The notes: generated from the sequence alone by a model not told the origin. Positions 42,194 to 51,420 are shown, numbered from the stretch's first letter. The stretch: 62,853 nucleotides of DNA from Candidatus Sulfotelmatobacter sp. (GCA_017883385.1 JADGNQ010000017.1:1-62853); one strand, 5' to 3'. Numbers and translations are program-made.

Positions 42194-43288
42194 CTAAGCA
42201 TTCACTACGGGACAGCGCGCCCAGTGCCCTGCGGCGACTTCGATCAGCGGCGGCAGCGAGCGTGCGCACTCGGGCACGCGGAATTCACACCGCGGTTCGA
42301 AGGCGCATCCCGGCGGCATCGATTGCAGGGCCGGAACAGTTCCGTCGATGGTCTGCAGCGGGTGAGCGCGATCGGTTTTGAGATCGGGAACGGCGTGCAG
42401 CAAGCCGCGCGTGTACGGATGCGCCGCAGCCTGAAAGATGTCACGTTTGGCGCCAAGTTCCACCAGGCTGCCGGCATACATGACCGCGACTCGATCTGCG
42501 ACGTGCGAGACCACGGCGAGGTCGTGCGAAATGAAAAGCATGGCCAGTCCAAACTTCGTTCGCAGTTCCGCTAGCAGTTCCAGGATTTGCGCCTGGATGG
42601 TGACATCGAGCGCGGTAGTGGGTTCGTCGGCAATGAGCAACTGCGGGCGGTTGGCGATGGCCATGGCGATCATGATGCGCTGGCGCATACCACCGGAGAG
42701 TTGATGAGGATAATCGCGGGCCCGGCGCGCGGCATCGGGAATCGCAACGTCGTTCATGGCGTCTACGGCGCGCTGCCATGCTTCCTTCTTCGAAAGAGAA
42801 TTGTGCGCCAGCACGGCCTCAGCGATCTGATCGCCCACACGCATAACGGGGTTGAGCGCGGTCATGGGCTCTTGAAAGATCATGGCGATGCGCGAGCCAC
42901 GCAGTTGGCGCATGGAATCGTCTGACAGTTCGGGCAGATTGTGTGGTGCGGCACCGTTTTCTGCAAAAAGCATTTCGCCGGAGACTCGCGCTTGCGGCGG
43001 CAGCAACCGCATGATCGCAAGCGAAGTGATCGATTTGCCGGACCCGGATTCGCCGACCAATCCCAGGACTTCGCCGGGCGCGATGGAGAAACTCAAATCG
43101 CGCACCGCCTTCAAAGATTGTGTTGGGACAGATTGTGTAGGAACAGATTGAGTAGGAGTAGATTGTGTAGGAACAGTTTGTGTGGGGACAGCCGCCCCCG
43201 GCTGTCCGGCGGCCCGCAGGGCCGCGGGGTTTGGTGCCTGTGCAGGGAATGAAATGTTCAGATGGCGGATGTCGAGCAGCGAAGGCAC
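42194..43288 (-). CDS. oppD: Oligopeptide-type ABC transporter ATP-binding protein with a repeat-derived N-terminal insert
   Basis: ABC ATPase of the OppD/DppD type: Walker [13 protein letters not shown]-loop [10 protein letters not shown], signature [14 protein letters not shown], Walker [13 protein letters not shown], and the C-terminal peptide-importer extension with conserved Cys ([10 protein letters not shown]). Between the first strand ([10 protein letters not shown]) and [15 protein letters not shown] there are about 44 extra residues, including five VPTQS-like repeats. These are coded by a family B palindromic repeat and five 15-bp tandem units. No oppF or permease genes are in the window. 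Start uncertain: GTG chosen, TTG eight codons upstream. Confidence 0.88.
   Translation of the reverse strand: MPSLLDIRHLNISFPAQAPNPAALRAAGQPGAAVPTQTVPTQSTPTQSVPTQSVPTQSLKAVRDLSFSIAPGEVLGLVGESGSGKSITSLAIMRLLPPQARVSGEMLFAENGAAPHNLPELSDDSMRQLRGSRIAMIFQEPMTALNPVMRVGDQIAEAVLAHNSLSKKEAWQRAVDAMNDVAIPDAARRARDYPHQLSGGMRQRIMIAMAIANRPQLLIADEPTTALDVTIQAQILELLAELRTKFGLAMLFISHDLAVVSHVADRVAVMYAGSLVELGAKRDIFQAAAHPYTRGLLHAVPDLKTDRAHPLQTIDGTVPALQSMPPGCAFEPRCEFRVPECARSLPPLIEVAAGHWARCPVVNA
43119..43215 (-). repeat. Family B palindrome plus five 15-bp tandem repeats inside oppD
   Basis: Units TGTGTTGGGACAGAT, TGTGTAGGAACAGAT, TGAGTAGGAGTAGAT, TGTGTAGGAACAGTT and TGTGTGGGGACAGCC run from 43119 to 43193. The last is the edge of a family B element with hairpin GGACAGCCG-CCCC-CGGCTGTCC (43186-43207). 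The tandem array therefore appears to have grown from the element's own edge. Confidence 0.85.
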
Positions 43289-43312
43289 ACTGTCATGGTA
43301 GCAGCGCGGCAA

Positions 43313-43404
43313 AAACGTCGCCTAGCGGCGACGGGACAGCCGACAGCCTGCCCTGAGCCTGTCGAAGGGGCGGCTGTCCCCACATTCGTACCACGGCTTT
43401 CGCG
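43313..43404. repeat. Family B arms around a nested CCCTGAGCCTGTCGAAGGGG repeat
   Basis: Arms GGGACAGCCG (43333-43342) and CGGCTGTCCC (43371-43380) followed by CACATTCG enclose GCCTGCCCTGAGCCTGTCG. One repeat family has inserted into, or recombined with, another. Confidence 0.65.
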
Positions 43405-44259
43405 CTATTGTCCTAAGATCAGCGGCAATCCGTTTTTGTTGTTACCGATCACGACGACTTTCGAGTTGGGACTCTTGGCCAGATTTTCGGTGGCCTCGAT
43501 TCCCTTCCACTCGAGCAGCGACGGAGTAATTCCCTGGGCGACGATCTGCTGGAAGTCGCGCACGCCGGCGGCTTCGATACGCTTGCGCTGCGCTTCCTGT
43601 GTTTCCTTTTGCAGGCGGAAGTTCATGGCCAGCGACTCCTGCTCGGCCTGCTGCTTGGCCTCGATCGCGGCCTTGAGAGTCGCAGGCAGCTGGATGTCGC
43701 GCAGTAGAACGTTTTCGACAGTCAGGCCGCGCTCCTTGAGCTGGGTGCTCACTTGATCATAAATCTGCTTCGCCACCATCTCACGCTCACCAGTGTAGAG
43801 AGCGTTGGCCGTATGCGAGGCCGTTGCTTCACGGATGGCCGAGCGCAGAGTGGGCTCGACGACCACATTTTCATAGTCGGATCCGATCTTCTGGAAAACT
43901 TCGGCGGCCCGGTCGGGATTGAGATGATAAATGAGCGACGTATCCAAGCTCATCATGAGGCCTTCGCTCGAAGGGACGCTGGCGGATTCTTTAAGTGTCT
44001 GCGTCTGGATGGAAAGTTCGTTATTGGTTTTCAATGGGCTGATGAGGTGGATGCCCTCTCCCAGTGTCCCCTCTGTCTGGACTTTGCCGAACAGTGTGAG
44101 CACGCCCACGTGACCGGTGCCCACACGGGTCACGGAACTGAACAGCAGGATCACGAGCAGAAATCCGGCAATTCCCAGGCCAATCAGGCGCAGCAGGCCG
44201 CCGCTGCTGCCACCGCCACCGTCAATAATTCTGCCGCGAGCTGGATCGAAGATCGTCAT
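43405..44259 (-). CDS. Prohibitin/SPFH domain membrane protein
   Basis: 284 residues. A Gly-rich N-terminal tail precedes one membrane helix (about 24-45). The band-7/SPFH domain follows (RVGTGHVGVLTLFGKV, EGIHLISPL) and then a coiled-coil region rich in Lys/Gln/Glu (AAIEAKQQAEQESLAM, KETQEAQRKRIEAAG). Prohibitin-like proteins scaffold membrane proteases or phospholipid domains. Partners such as FtsH are not here. Confidence 0.9.
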   Translation of the reverse strand: MTIFDPARGRIIDGGGGSSGGLLRLIGLGIAGFLLVILLFSSVTRVGTGHVGVLTLFGKVQTEGTLGEGIHLISPLKTNNELSIQTQTLKESASVPSSEGLMMSLDTSLIYHLNPDRAAEVFQKIGSDYENVVVEPTLRSAIREATASHTANALYTGEREMVAKQIYDQVSTQLKERGLTVENVLLRDIQLPATLKAAIEAKQQAEQESLAMNFRLQKETQEAQRKRIEAAGVRDFQQIVAQGITPSLLEWKGIEATENLAKSPNSKVVVIGNNKNGLPLILGQ

Positions 44260-44427
44260 CGTTATTCTCCCTGAGAGATTCTAGGGCGGAGCGATGAGGC
44301 GGATAAGTGGCTTGTCTGGCTCGGGTCGAGGGTTGGTGTCAGGTCTAGTTCATCGAATGACAGTGTTCGGGGTGGTGTGCCTGTTTCAGGAGTCTACTTG
44401 CGTAGGCCACGCGTGAGACGCGACCGT

Positions 44428-44961
44428 TCATCTCGGTTTCTTTTCACTGACAGAGACGATCATCCAAGCGTCATCGGACCGGCGCATGGTGATCCATACT
44501 TCTCCACTCTTCTTGACCTCCTTTTTCTTTTCGTTTTGGTACGGACCGGGGAATTGGCGAGGCTCCCCCATTCTGATATCGCCAGTGCCAGCCGTGCTCG
44601 AGGTTTCTGTCCTTACAAACTGCTCCGTGCGATGTACTCGCACAAAGACCCCGTCCTTCGTGGGTTGTATCTCCAGTAGCTGCACCGTGATTTCCTCGCC
44701 CGAGACGCTTGGATCAGTAAGATGACGCTTGATCTTCTCGAACTCTTTTTTCTGATTCTGGAGGTCTGGCCACACCGCCAGCAACTCCGGAAGACTCCTG
44801 CGAGCGTAGGCGGCCACGTAGCTCTGTAAGGTCGATTCAATTTGAAGGCGATCCGGCCGGCCCAAGCCACCCGGCACAGTCTGCGAGCTTTGGGGCATCA
44901 CTTGGGCGGACGCTAACACAAACAGGAAGACGCAATAGCAAGCAATAGTAACGCGACGCAT
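44428..44961 (-). CDS. Exported hypothetical protein
   Basis: About 177 residues from an internal ATG. Signal peptide VTIACYCVFLFVLASAQVMP. The mature protein is charged, with IESTLQSYVAAYARRSLPELL, a helix typical of NTF2-like folds, and a C-terminal EVWITMRRSDDAWMIVSV ending, also NTF2-like. It may be a distant NTF2-like exported protein. Not recognised by name. Confidence 0.62.
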   Translation of the reverse strand: MRRVTIACYCVFLFVLASAQVMPQSSQTVPGGLGRPDRLQIESTLQSYVAAYARRSLPELLAVWPDLQNQKKEFEKIKRHLTDPSVSGEEITVQLLEIQPTKDGVFVRVHRTEQFVRTETSSTAGTGDIRMGEPRQFPGPYQNEKKKEVKKSGEVWITMRRSDDAWMIVSVSEKKPR

Positions 44962-45158
44962 TGATGCCGGAATTGTGGAATAAGGCTCGTGCGTTGTCAA
45001 GATGCTGCAGCACGAGGAGCCAACACCGGAGAGCGCCTTCGACGGTAAGAGACTCCGGCGAGAAATTGCCATCACTCGTTGCCCCTCGGTCTCGCAATGT
45101 CGCAGCCCGGTTCTCCTGAATCTTGCCGACCGGTCCCCGCATCTCTTACAGTAACCCT

Positions 45159-45437
45159 ATGAGCAAGATTCACATTCCTACGCCTTTACGGCAGTATGTG
45201 GGCAAACAGTCCTCGGTAGACGTGAAGGGCGCGACCGTGGGCGAAGCCATGAACGCGCTGGTGGCACAGCATCCCGACCTGCGGAAGCATCTCTACACCG
45301 AGGACGGCAAACTGCGGGCCTTCGTAAACCTCTACGTCAACGACGAAGACATCCGCTACCTGCAGAAAGAGGCCACCGCGCTGAACGACGGTGATAACAT
45401 TTCCATTGTGCCTTCCATCGCCGGAGGCGCCGCCTGA
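45159..45437 (+). CDS. MoaD/ThiS-like sulfur carrier protein ending in GGAA
   Basis: 92-residue ubiquitin-fold sulfur carrier: KIHIPTPLRQYVGKQSSVDV, TVGEAMNALVAQHPDLR, INDGDNISIVPSIAGG-like ending. Carriers of this group are activated at a C-terminal Gly-Gly by a MoeB-type enzyme, and the MoeB/MoeZ gene follows about 190 bases downstream. Here the Gly-Gly is followed by two alanines, so either the tail is trimmed or the carrier works differently. CysO-like roles in cysteine synthesis are possible. Confidence 0.85.
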   Translation: MSKIHIPTPLRQYVGKQSSVDVKGATVGEAMNALVAQHPDLRKHLYTEDGKLRAFVNLYVNDEDIRYLQKEATALNDGDNISIVPSIAGGAA

Positions 45438-45628
45438 CTGGGAATTTCCAATTGCAGCCTGCCGCAACAACGCGCTGTTGTATGTGTTGCCCTTCCTGTT
45501 GTTAGTTCCGGATTCGCGCGGTTCGTCGGTCTAATCCCAGTAGAACAGTTTCCGGCGATTGATACAGAGATGCTTTAACCACGAAGGGCACGAAGGTTCA
45601 CGAAGGAAGGCTAACCCACGAGGATTCC
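45438..45628. repeat. Spacer with CACGAAGGGCACGAAGG-type repeat
   Basis: AACCACGAAGGGCACGAAGG and TTCACGAAGGAAGG at 45577-45613 form a short tandem array just upstream of moeB. A reversed version is near 37035-37062. Confidence 0.5.
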
Positions 45629-46792
45629 ATGGCTACGATGACTGAAATTCCCGCAACGCTCAGTAAAGATGAAATCCTGCGCTACTCGCGCCATTTGATC
45701 ATGCCCGAGGTGGGCATGGAGGGGCAGCAGAAGCTGAAGGCGGCGCGGGTGCTGTGCATTGGCACGGGCGGGCTGGGATCGCCGCTGGCGCTCTACCTCG
45801 CGGCGGCGGGAGTCGGGACGCTGGGACTCGTCGACTTCGATGTGGTGGACTACTCCAACCTGCAGCGGCAGATCATTCACTCAACCGCCGATGTGGGGCG
45901 CAAGAAGCTCGATTCCGCGGCGGACAAGCTGAAGGGAATCAATCCCTTTCTCAATCTGCAGTTGTTCGACACGCGGCTGGACAGTTCCAATGCGTTGGAG
46001 TTGTTTCGCGAGTTCGACATCATCGCCGACGGCACCGACAACTTTCCCACACGGTATCTCGTCAACGATGCCTGCGTGCTTACGGGAAAGCCGAATGTGT
46101 ACGGTTCCATCTTCCGGTTCGAAGGGCAAGCCAGCGTGTTCGCGACCAAAGACGGGCCATGCTATCGCTGCCTGTATCCTGAGCCGCCACCGCCGGGGCT
46201 GGTGCCTTCGTGCGCTGAAGGCGGAGTGCTCGGGATTCTTCCCGGCCTCGTGGGCGTGATGCAGGCGACGGAAGTCATCAAGCTGATTCTCGGTATCGGC
46301 GATCCCCTGATCGGACGCTTGCTGCTGATTGACGCGCTGGGCATGAAGTTCCGCGAACTCAAGCTGCGCAAGAATCCAGACTGCCCGGTGTGCGGCACGC
46401 ATCCGACCGTCACGAAGCTGATAGACTACAACGAGTTTTGCGGCATTCGCGGGGAGGAAAAACCTGTGGGCAGCGGAGTTCCGGAAATTCAAGTGGAAGA
46501 ACTGAAGCGGCGTCTGGATGCGAAAGAAGACCTGTTCGTCCTCGACGTGCGCGAGCCGCACGAGTACCAGATCTGCAATATTGGCGGATATCTGATTCCG
46601 CTGAACGATCTGCCGAAGCGCGTGAGCGAGCTCGACTCGAGCCGCGAGATTGTCGTCCACTGCAAGATGGGCGGGCGCAGCGCCAAAGCCGTCGCCTTCC
46701 TGCAGCAGTCTGGCTTCACCAAGGTGCACAACCTGACGGGCGGGATTACGGCCTGGTCCGACCGCGTGGATCCGAAAGTGCCGAAGTATTAG
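45629..46792 (+). CDS. moeB: Adenylyltransferase/sulfurtransferase MoeZ-type (ThiF plus rhodanese)
   Basis: 387 residues. ThiF/MoeB domain about 1-250: RYSRHLIMPEVGMEGQQKL, nucleotide motif GTGGLGSPLALYLAAAGVG, NLQRQIIHS, DGTDNFPTRYLVND, and zinc Cys pairs CYRC and CPVC. A C-terminal rhodanese domain (about 285-385) has active Cys345 in VVHCKMGGRSAKA. Such proteins adenylate a carrier's C-terminal glycine and give it sulfur. Partner is most likely the MoaD-like protein upstream. Confidence 0.92.
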   Translation: MATMTEIPATLSKDEILRYSRHLIMPEVGMEGQQKLKAARVLCIGTGGLGSPLALYLAAAGVGTLGLVDFDVVDYSNLQRQIIHSTADVGRKKLDSAADKLKGINPFLNLQLFDTRLDSSNALELFREFDIIADGTDNFPTRYLVNDACVLTGKPNVYGSIFRFEGQASVFATKDGPCYRCLYPEPPPPGLVPSCAEGGVLGILPGLVGVMQATEVIKLILGIGDPLIGRLLLIDALGMKFRELKLRKNPDCPVCGTHPTVTKLIDYNEFCGIRGEEKPVGSGVPEIQVEELKRRLDAKEDLFVLDVREPHEYQICNIGGYLIPLNDLPKRVSELDSSREIVVHCKMGGRSAKAVAFLQQSGFTKVHNLTGGITAWSDRVDPKVPKY

Positions 46793-46816
46793 AACAGTTC
46801 CAAGTTGTTAGCTTTT

Positions 46817-46850
46817 AAGGGAGCGCGTAAGCGCTCCCTTTGTGTTTGTG
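46817..46850 (+). terminator. Rho-independent terminator after moeB
   Basis: Perfect arms AAGGGAGCGC and GCGCTCCCTT with a GTAA loop, then a T-rich TGTGTTTGTG tail, 24 bases after the stop codon. A nearly identical hairpin follows the M1 peptidase at 50531. Confidence 0.8.
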
Positions 46851-47012
46851 GCGAGCAAAAGGTTGCGATTTCTATCACGGGCCGGCATTAGCGGAAGTGC
46901 CCGTCGTTCCCCTTCTTTTCTTGTGTGTCGCATCATTGCCGAACCGCGATTGTAGGAGCATAATGGCGAGTTCTTAGGTCTATTCCCAATATCATCAGTC
47001 GGGAGACTCTTC

Positions 47013-47921
47013 GTGAAGACATTTCTATGGTCGTCCTTCTGGTTGCTTCTGATATCTGTCGTTGCCGTTGGCCAAACCAATACGGCGCAAATCCCGGCCG
47101 ACGCCCCAGCGGCGCAACAAACTGGACAGTCGACGACGCCGGATCAGACTCCCCAGTCATCAAACTTCATTTCCGCGAAGGGCTTTGTACTCGAAGATGG
47201 GACACCGGTGGAGATGCGGATCAACCGGAGCATTTCCTCCGGTGACGCTCACTTGGGGGACACGGTCGACTTCGAAGTTCTCGAAGACATTAGTGTCAAC
47301 GGAACGCTGGTGATCCCGAAAGGCGGACTCGCGTTCGCGACGGTTACCGAGGCTCAAGCTAAACGGAGAATGGCGCGCGGCGGAAAGCTGGACATCAATA
47401 TCGACTATGTCAAGCTGGTCAGCAGTGAAAAAGCAGCATTGCGAGCCGTCAAGGATATGAAAGGTGGCGGCCACACCGGAGCCATGGTGGGTGGAATGGT
47501 GGCAACCAGCATCGTCTTTTTTCCCGCGGCGCCATTTTTTCTGTTCATGCATGGCAAGGACATATCTATTCCGAAGGGAACAGAAATCACCGCCTACGTA
47601 AATGGCGATATGAAGCTGGACATCACGAAGTTCCAGCCGGCTGCTGCGGCCCAGCAAACAGCTTCCAGCGATGCCTCCAGTTCCGCTGCGAATTTCACCT
47701 CTGCGAAGCTGCATATGGAATCGAATCCTACTGGCGCGGACATCGAGGTCGATGGCAGTTTTGTTGGAAATACTCCCTCTGATGTGCAGGTGCCTGAGGG
47801 CGAGCACACGATCGCCGTGAAGAAGACGGGGTTCAAGGACTGGGAGCGGAAAATGAAGATCAGCGGCGGAAGCAGCGTGCATCTGAGTGCAGAACTGGAG
47901 AAAGTGGTGGCACCTCAGTAG
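47013..47921 (+). CDS. Exported PEGA domain protein
   Basis: 302 residues starting with GTG. Signal peptide (FLWSSFWLLLISVVAVGQ), Ala/Gln/Thr-rich spacer, a central beta domain (VLEDGTPVEMRINRSISSGD, GDTVDFEVLEDISVNGTLVI), a glycine-rich hydrophobic segment (about 150-185) and a C-terminal PEGA domain: HMESNPTGADIEVDGSFVG, NTPSDVQVPEGEHTIAVKK, TGFKDWERKMKIS. PEGA domains are S-layer/surface-associated modules. Function unknown. Confidence 0.85.
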   Translation: MKTFLWSSFWLLLISVVAVGQTNTAQIPADAPAAQQTGQSTTPDQTPQSSNFISAKGFVLEDGTPVEMRINRSISSGDAHLGDTVDFEVLEDISVNGTLVIPKGGLAFATVTEAQAKRRMARGGKLDINIDYVKLVSSEKAALRAVKDMKGGGHTGAMVGGMVATSIVFFPAAPFFLFMHGKDISIPKGTEITAYVNGDMKLDITKFQPAAAAQQTASSDASSSAANFTSAKLHMESNPTGADIEVDGSFVGNTPSDVQVPEGEHTIAVKKTGFKDWERKMKISGGSSVHLSAELEKVVAPQ

Positions 47922-48044
47922 AGTACCGTCGCTGTAGAGTACCACCGCTGCCCAAGCGGGCGGCCTTTCGAGCCGTGATCCCGGCCCTTGCATTTCTTCC
48001 CCAAGGGCGGATAATAGCGGGTTTCCTTCCCCCCGGGAGGCTCC

Positions 48045-50507
48045 ATGCCGTTTCTTGTCCGCACCCTGCGCTCTGCTGTACGTGTGTCTCTAGTCAAAGC
48101 GCTCGCCCTTCTCGTACTGCCGCTTGCTGTGACGGCAGTTCTTGCCAGCGATGCCGCCTACGCCCAAAACGCCGCGCCGGCGGCAGGATCCGATCCGACC
48201 TACCAGGCTCTGCGCAACCTGGGCCTGAGTGGCGAAGGCGTGAGCGTCAACAATCTTGAACTGAAGCGCGACGTGGGGACGTTCCATTTGCGTTCCGGCA
48301 CCGTCTGCTTTGTGGCTCCGGTGGCGGGCAAAGTGACGGGAGCGGTTTTCGCAGGGGACGGAAATTTTACTCTCGAGCCCCCGGCGTCTGAAAGAGCCAT
48401 GCTGAAGTTGTTGACCAAGGAAGACGAGTTCAGTGAAAACTTCAGCCAGATGGTGCTGCGCTTCACGGACTCTACTTATGACGAAATCAAGAAAGCGGGC
48501 GCGAGTGCATCCGGCTGCGATGCCGGGCCGCTGAAAGACAGCCAGCACACGACCCGGCACAAGCTCAAGGACAATCTCGAATTGCGGATCCTGGAAGACG
48601 TGCTGAGCACGGAGCCCGGCGGCTTGTTCATGGCGTTCATCCATGGCAAGCGCTACAACGGGCAGGAACTCTACACCATTGACCCGCATGAGGGACGCGA
48701 TCAGGTCGATTTCGCGACCTACGACGAGAACAAGTTTGGCGACTGGGCTTCCTTTCCCTTGTCGGGCGAACGCAGGAAGGGCACGGTCGGACAGCCCATC
48801 CGCATTGATCATCAGCAGCTTGAGACTACGCTCGAGAAGAATGCCAACTTGATTGGCAAGGCCAAAACCACCTTCACCGCGCACCTGAACGGCGTGCGGG
48901 TCGTGCCCCTGAATCTATTCCGGACTTTGAGGGTCCGCAGTGTCACTAGTGCCGATGGCCAGCAGTTGTCATTCATTCAAGAAGACAAGAATGACGATGC
49001 ACAGTTCGCCGTGATTCTGCCGAAGGCGCTGGCCGCGGACGAGCAGTTCACCATCACTACCGAGTATGAAGGCAAGGAAGCCGTCACCAACGAGGGTGGC
49101 GGCAATTATTTTCCAGTAGCGCGGGATGACTGGTATCCCAATAATCCCGGCAGCAGCTTTGGAGAGTATGCGACCTATGACATGACTTTCCGCATTCCCA
49201 AAGGGATGCAGATTGCCGCCACGGGCGCACGGATAAGCGAAAGCAACGAGGGTGGGCAGAACGTGACGGTCTGGAAAAGCGAAGCACCGCAAACGGTAGC
49301 CGGGTTCAGCTTCGGGAAGTTCAAGGTTGAAGAGGGAAAGCTGGACAAGCCGGAATATCAAGTGCAATCGTTTGCCAATCAGGAGTCGCCCGGTTGGGTG
49401 CAGGGACTGCAGCACGCGGCCAGTGGAGACGATCTGCCGACCATGGGATCACATGCTCCAGAGGTGGCTCTGGGCACGATGAGCACCACTGGTCTCAACA
49501 AGAAAGCCCTCGGCGAGGGCGAACTCGCCGTGCAGCTTTACACCGACTACTTTGGCCCCTCTTTGTTCAAGCACTTGCAACTCACGCAGCAGACCGCATG
49601 CAATTTTGGCCAGTCGTGGCCGGAACTGGTGTGGATTCCGATCTGTTATTACTTCGATACCACCGTGCGCCATCAGTTGGGGATGGACTGGGGCGATCGA
49701 GGCTACTGGAAAGCTGTGACTCCACACGAAGTAGCGCACCAATGGTGGGGACACACCGTCGGCTTCAACTCCTATCGCGATCAGTGGATGAGCGAGGGGT
49801 TCGCCGACATGTCCGCGTCTCTTTACCTGACTTTGATCGAGAAAAATCCAAAGAAGTTCATTACCTTTTGGAACGATGAACGGGAACTGCTTCTGGAACG
49901 CAATGCGCAAGGGTTCCGGGCGATTGACGCCGGGCCGCTCACCATGGGTTACCGCACCAATAACTTCCGCACCGGGTTCGACACGACACGCCGCCTTATT
50001 TACCCAAAGGGGGCTTACGTCCTCCACATGCTGCGCATGATGATGCACGACAACCGCACGGGCGATCAGCACTTCAAGGAGATGATGCAGGATTTCGTCA
50101 AGACCTACTCCGGAAAAGCAGCCACAACGGAAGACTTCAAAGCCATCGTTGAGAAACACATGACCCAGGAGATGGACATGGAGGGCAACCACAAGATGGA
50201 CTGGTTCTTTAACGAGTACGTCTATGGCACCCAGCTACCCGCGTATCAGATGAATGCAACCTTCGATACCGGGGCGGACGGGGATGTGGTGATGAACATA
50301 AAGATGACGCAGTCGAGCGTCAATGACAGTTTCCGCATGCTGGTGCCAATCTACCTGGAGTTGCCGAACGGCATGTTCTTTCTGGGAAGAGCGCGGCTTA
50401 CGGGGAACAGCACGTTCGATCAGAAGATTCCTCTGAAAGGCTTGAAGGAAAAGCCCAAGCGGGCGGCCATCAACTATTACGACGATGTGCTGGCCTCGCC
50501 CAACTAA
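48045..50507 (+). CDS. M1 family zinc aminopeptidase, exported
   Basis: 820 residues. Signal sequence with ALALLVLPLAVTAVLASDAAYA. The zinc site is HEVAHQWWGH (His561, Glu562, His565) with the third ligand in MSEGFADMSA. A long beta-rich N-terminal part (about 40-480) has an Ig-like fold typical of M1-like peptidases of Acidobacteriota and Bacteroidota. The exopeptidase GxMEN signature is not obvious, so specificity is uncertain. It should act in the periplasm. Confidence 0.9.
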   Translation: MPFLVRTLRSAVRVSLVKALALLVLPLAVTAVLASDAAYAQNAAPAAGSDPTYQALRNLGLSGEGVSVNNLELKRDVGTFHLRSGTVCFVAPVAGKVTGAVFAGDGNFTLEPPASERAMLKLLTKEDEFSENFSQMVLRFTDSTYDEIKKAGASASGCDAGPLKDSQHTTRHKLKDNLELRILEDVLSTEPGGLFMAFIHGKRYNGQELYTIDPHEGRDQVDFATYDENKFGDWASFPLSGERRKGTVGQPIRIDHQQLETTLEKNANLIGKAKTTFTAHLNGVRVVPLNLFRTLRVRSVTSADGQQLSFIQEDKNDDAQFAVILPKALAADEQFTITTEYEGKEAVTNEGGGNYFPVARDDWYPNNPGSSFGEYATYDMTFRIPKGMQIAATGARISESNEGGQNVTVWKSEAPQTVAGFSFGKFKVEEGKLDKPEYQVQSFANQESPGWVQGLQHAASGDDLPTMGSHAPEVALGTMSTTGLNKKALGEGELAVQLYTDYFGPSLFKHLQLTQQTACNFGQSWPELVWIPICYYFDTTVRHQLGMDWGDRGYWKAVTPHEVAHQWWGHTVGFNSYRDQWMSEGFADMSASLYLTLIEKNPKKFITFWNDERELLLERNAQGFRAIDAGPLTMGYRTNNFRTGFDTTRRLIYPKGAYVLHMLRMMMHDNRTGDQHFKEMMQDFVKTYSGKAATTEDFKAIVEKHMTQEMDMEGNHKMDWFFNEYVYGTQLPAYQMNATFDTGADGDVVMNIKMTQSSVNDSFRMLVPIYLELPNGMFFLGRARLTGNSTFDQKIPLKGLKEKPKRAAINYYDDVLASPN

Positions 50508-50530
50508 GTTATCGCGAAAGTAAACAAAAG

Positions 50531-50556
50531 GGGGAGCGCGCGTGCGCTCCCTCTTG
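50531..50556 (+). terminator. Rho-independent terminator after the M1 peptidase gene
   Basis: Arms GGGGAGCGC and GCGCTCCCT around a GCGT loop, then CTTGTTGTTT. Same core sequence as the terminator at 46817. Confidence 0.75.
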
Positions 50557-50591
50557 TTGTTTGCAGACGCGTTTGTAATCCGCGCTGACTG

Positions 50592-50978
50592 TTACTTGCT
50601 GGACCCGGCCTGCATACCATCGGCCGACTCACCGAGTTCGAGGGCGAACTTCTTGCCTTCGAAGCGAGCCCCCGACAGATTCGCGGTTCCGTCGCCGTTG
50701 TGCGTAACCACGGCCGCGCTGTTCGCTGCCGGAGAACTCAGGTCAACGACCTTCCCCGTCGTCTTGGCGAGCACGGTTTTGCCTTGCATTATGCTGACTT
50801 GCACATCAGGACCGGTGCCGTCCCACTCGAGCTTGTAGTCGCCCGGCTTCAGCTTGGTTCCGTTGACCGTTGTGGGATTGTTCAAATGCAGGTTGGCTTT
50901 TGTGGCTGCAAATGCGCTCGAGGCCAGCAGTAGAGCCAACCCCATTACCAGACTCTTTGAAACCGTCGCGAACTTCAT
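50592..50978 (-). CDS. Small exported hypothetical protein
   Basis: 128 residues with signal peptide (LVMGLALLLASSAFAATK). Beta-strand pattern with TVNGTKLKPGDYKLEWDG, VSIMQGKTVLAKTTG, and a Ser/Gly-rich end. Such short 'KPGDYKL' proteins are common and abundant in Acidobacteriota. Function unknown. AGGAGC precedes the ATG; the longer frame would read through unconserved sequence. Confidence 0.72.
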   Translation of the reverse strand: MKFATVSKSLVMGLALLLASSAFAATKANLHLNNPTTVNGTKLKPGDYKLEWDGTGPDVQVSIMQGKTVLAKTTGKVVDLSSPAANSAAVVTHNGDGTANLSGARFEGKKFALELGESADGMQAGSSK

Positions 50979-51137
50979 GGCTGCTCCTTGATATTCTTTC
51001 CCGACCCTACGTCGGGAAGCGGTTGGGGCGGCCCGGTGCACGACCAGCGCGAAAAAACACTTGTGTTTCCCCGCGAATCGCATAGAATGCTGCCGCCGGG
51101 GTTGTGCACGCAAGTCACAAGCTTGCGCTGCCGCGAT

Positions 51138-51184
51138 GGGGGTTTTCTCACCTGGGCCGCCAAACCGAGCGTGAGAGAATCCCC
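51138..51184. repeat. Hairpin repeat GGGGGTTTTCTCAC...GTGAGAGAATCCCC
   Basis: Arms pair with two G-U wobbles around CTGGGCCGCCAAACCGAGC. It lies in the 737-base gap between two minus-strand genes, upstream of the small exported protein. Confidence 0.55.
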
Positions 51185-51420
51185 AACCCCCGCAAAAGAT
51201 GTCGCTTTAATCTTTGACCAGTTTCACCCCTACGCTGGCCGTTTACCCACTCAGGCTGCTACGCAGTTGCCGTGCTCGAAGTTCCCTTCGAGCTGCGATT
51301 GCGATCACATTTTCTTGGACGCTGCGTACATCTTTCCGGTAGCAAGAAACTCCCGCTAAATCGTTCTCCGAGAAGGAACAACACTCGTGTGTTTTGTGTG
51401 AAGAATCAACAGAATACAGG

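Noticed and set aside
43119-43193. Array of 15-bp repeats considered as CRISPR or direct-repeat origin
   Set aside because: No unique spacers between units and it is in frame inside oppD.
50988-51359. 123-codon frame in the gene-poor region
   Set aside because: No domain, no ribosome-binding site, and it overlaps a hairpin repeat.
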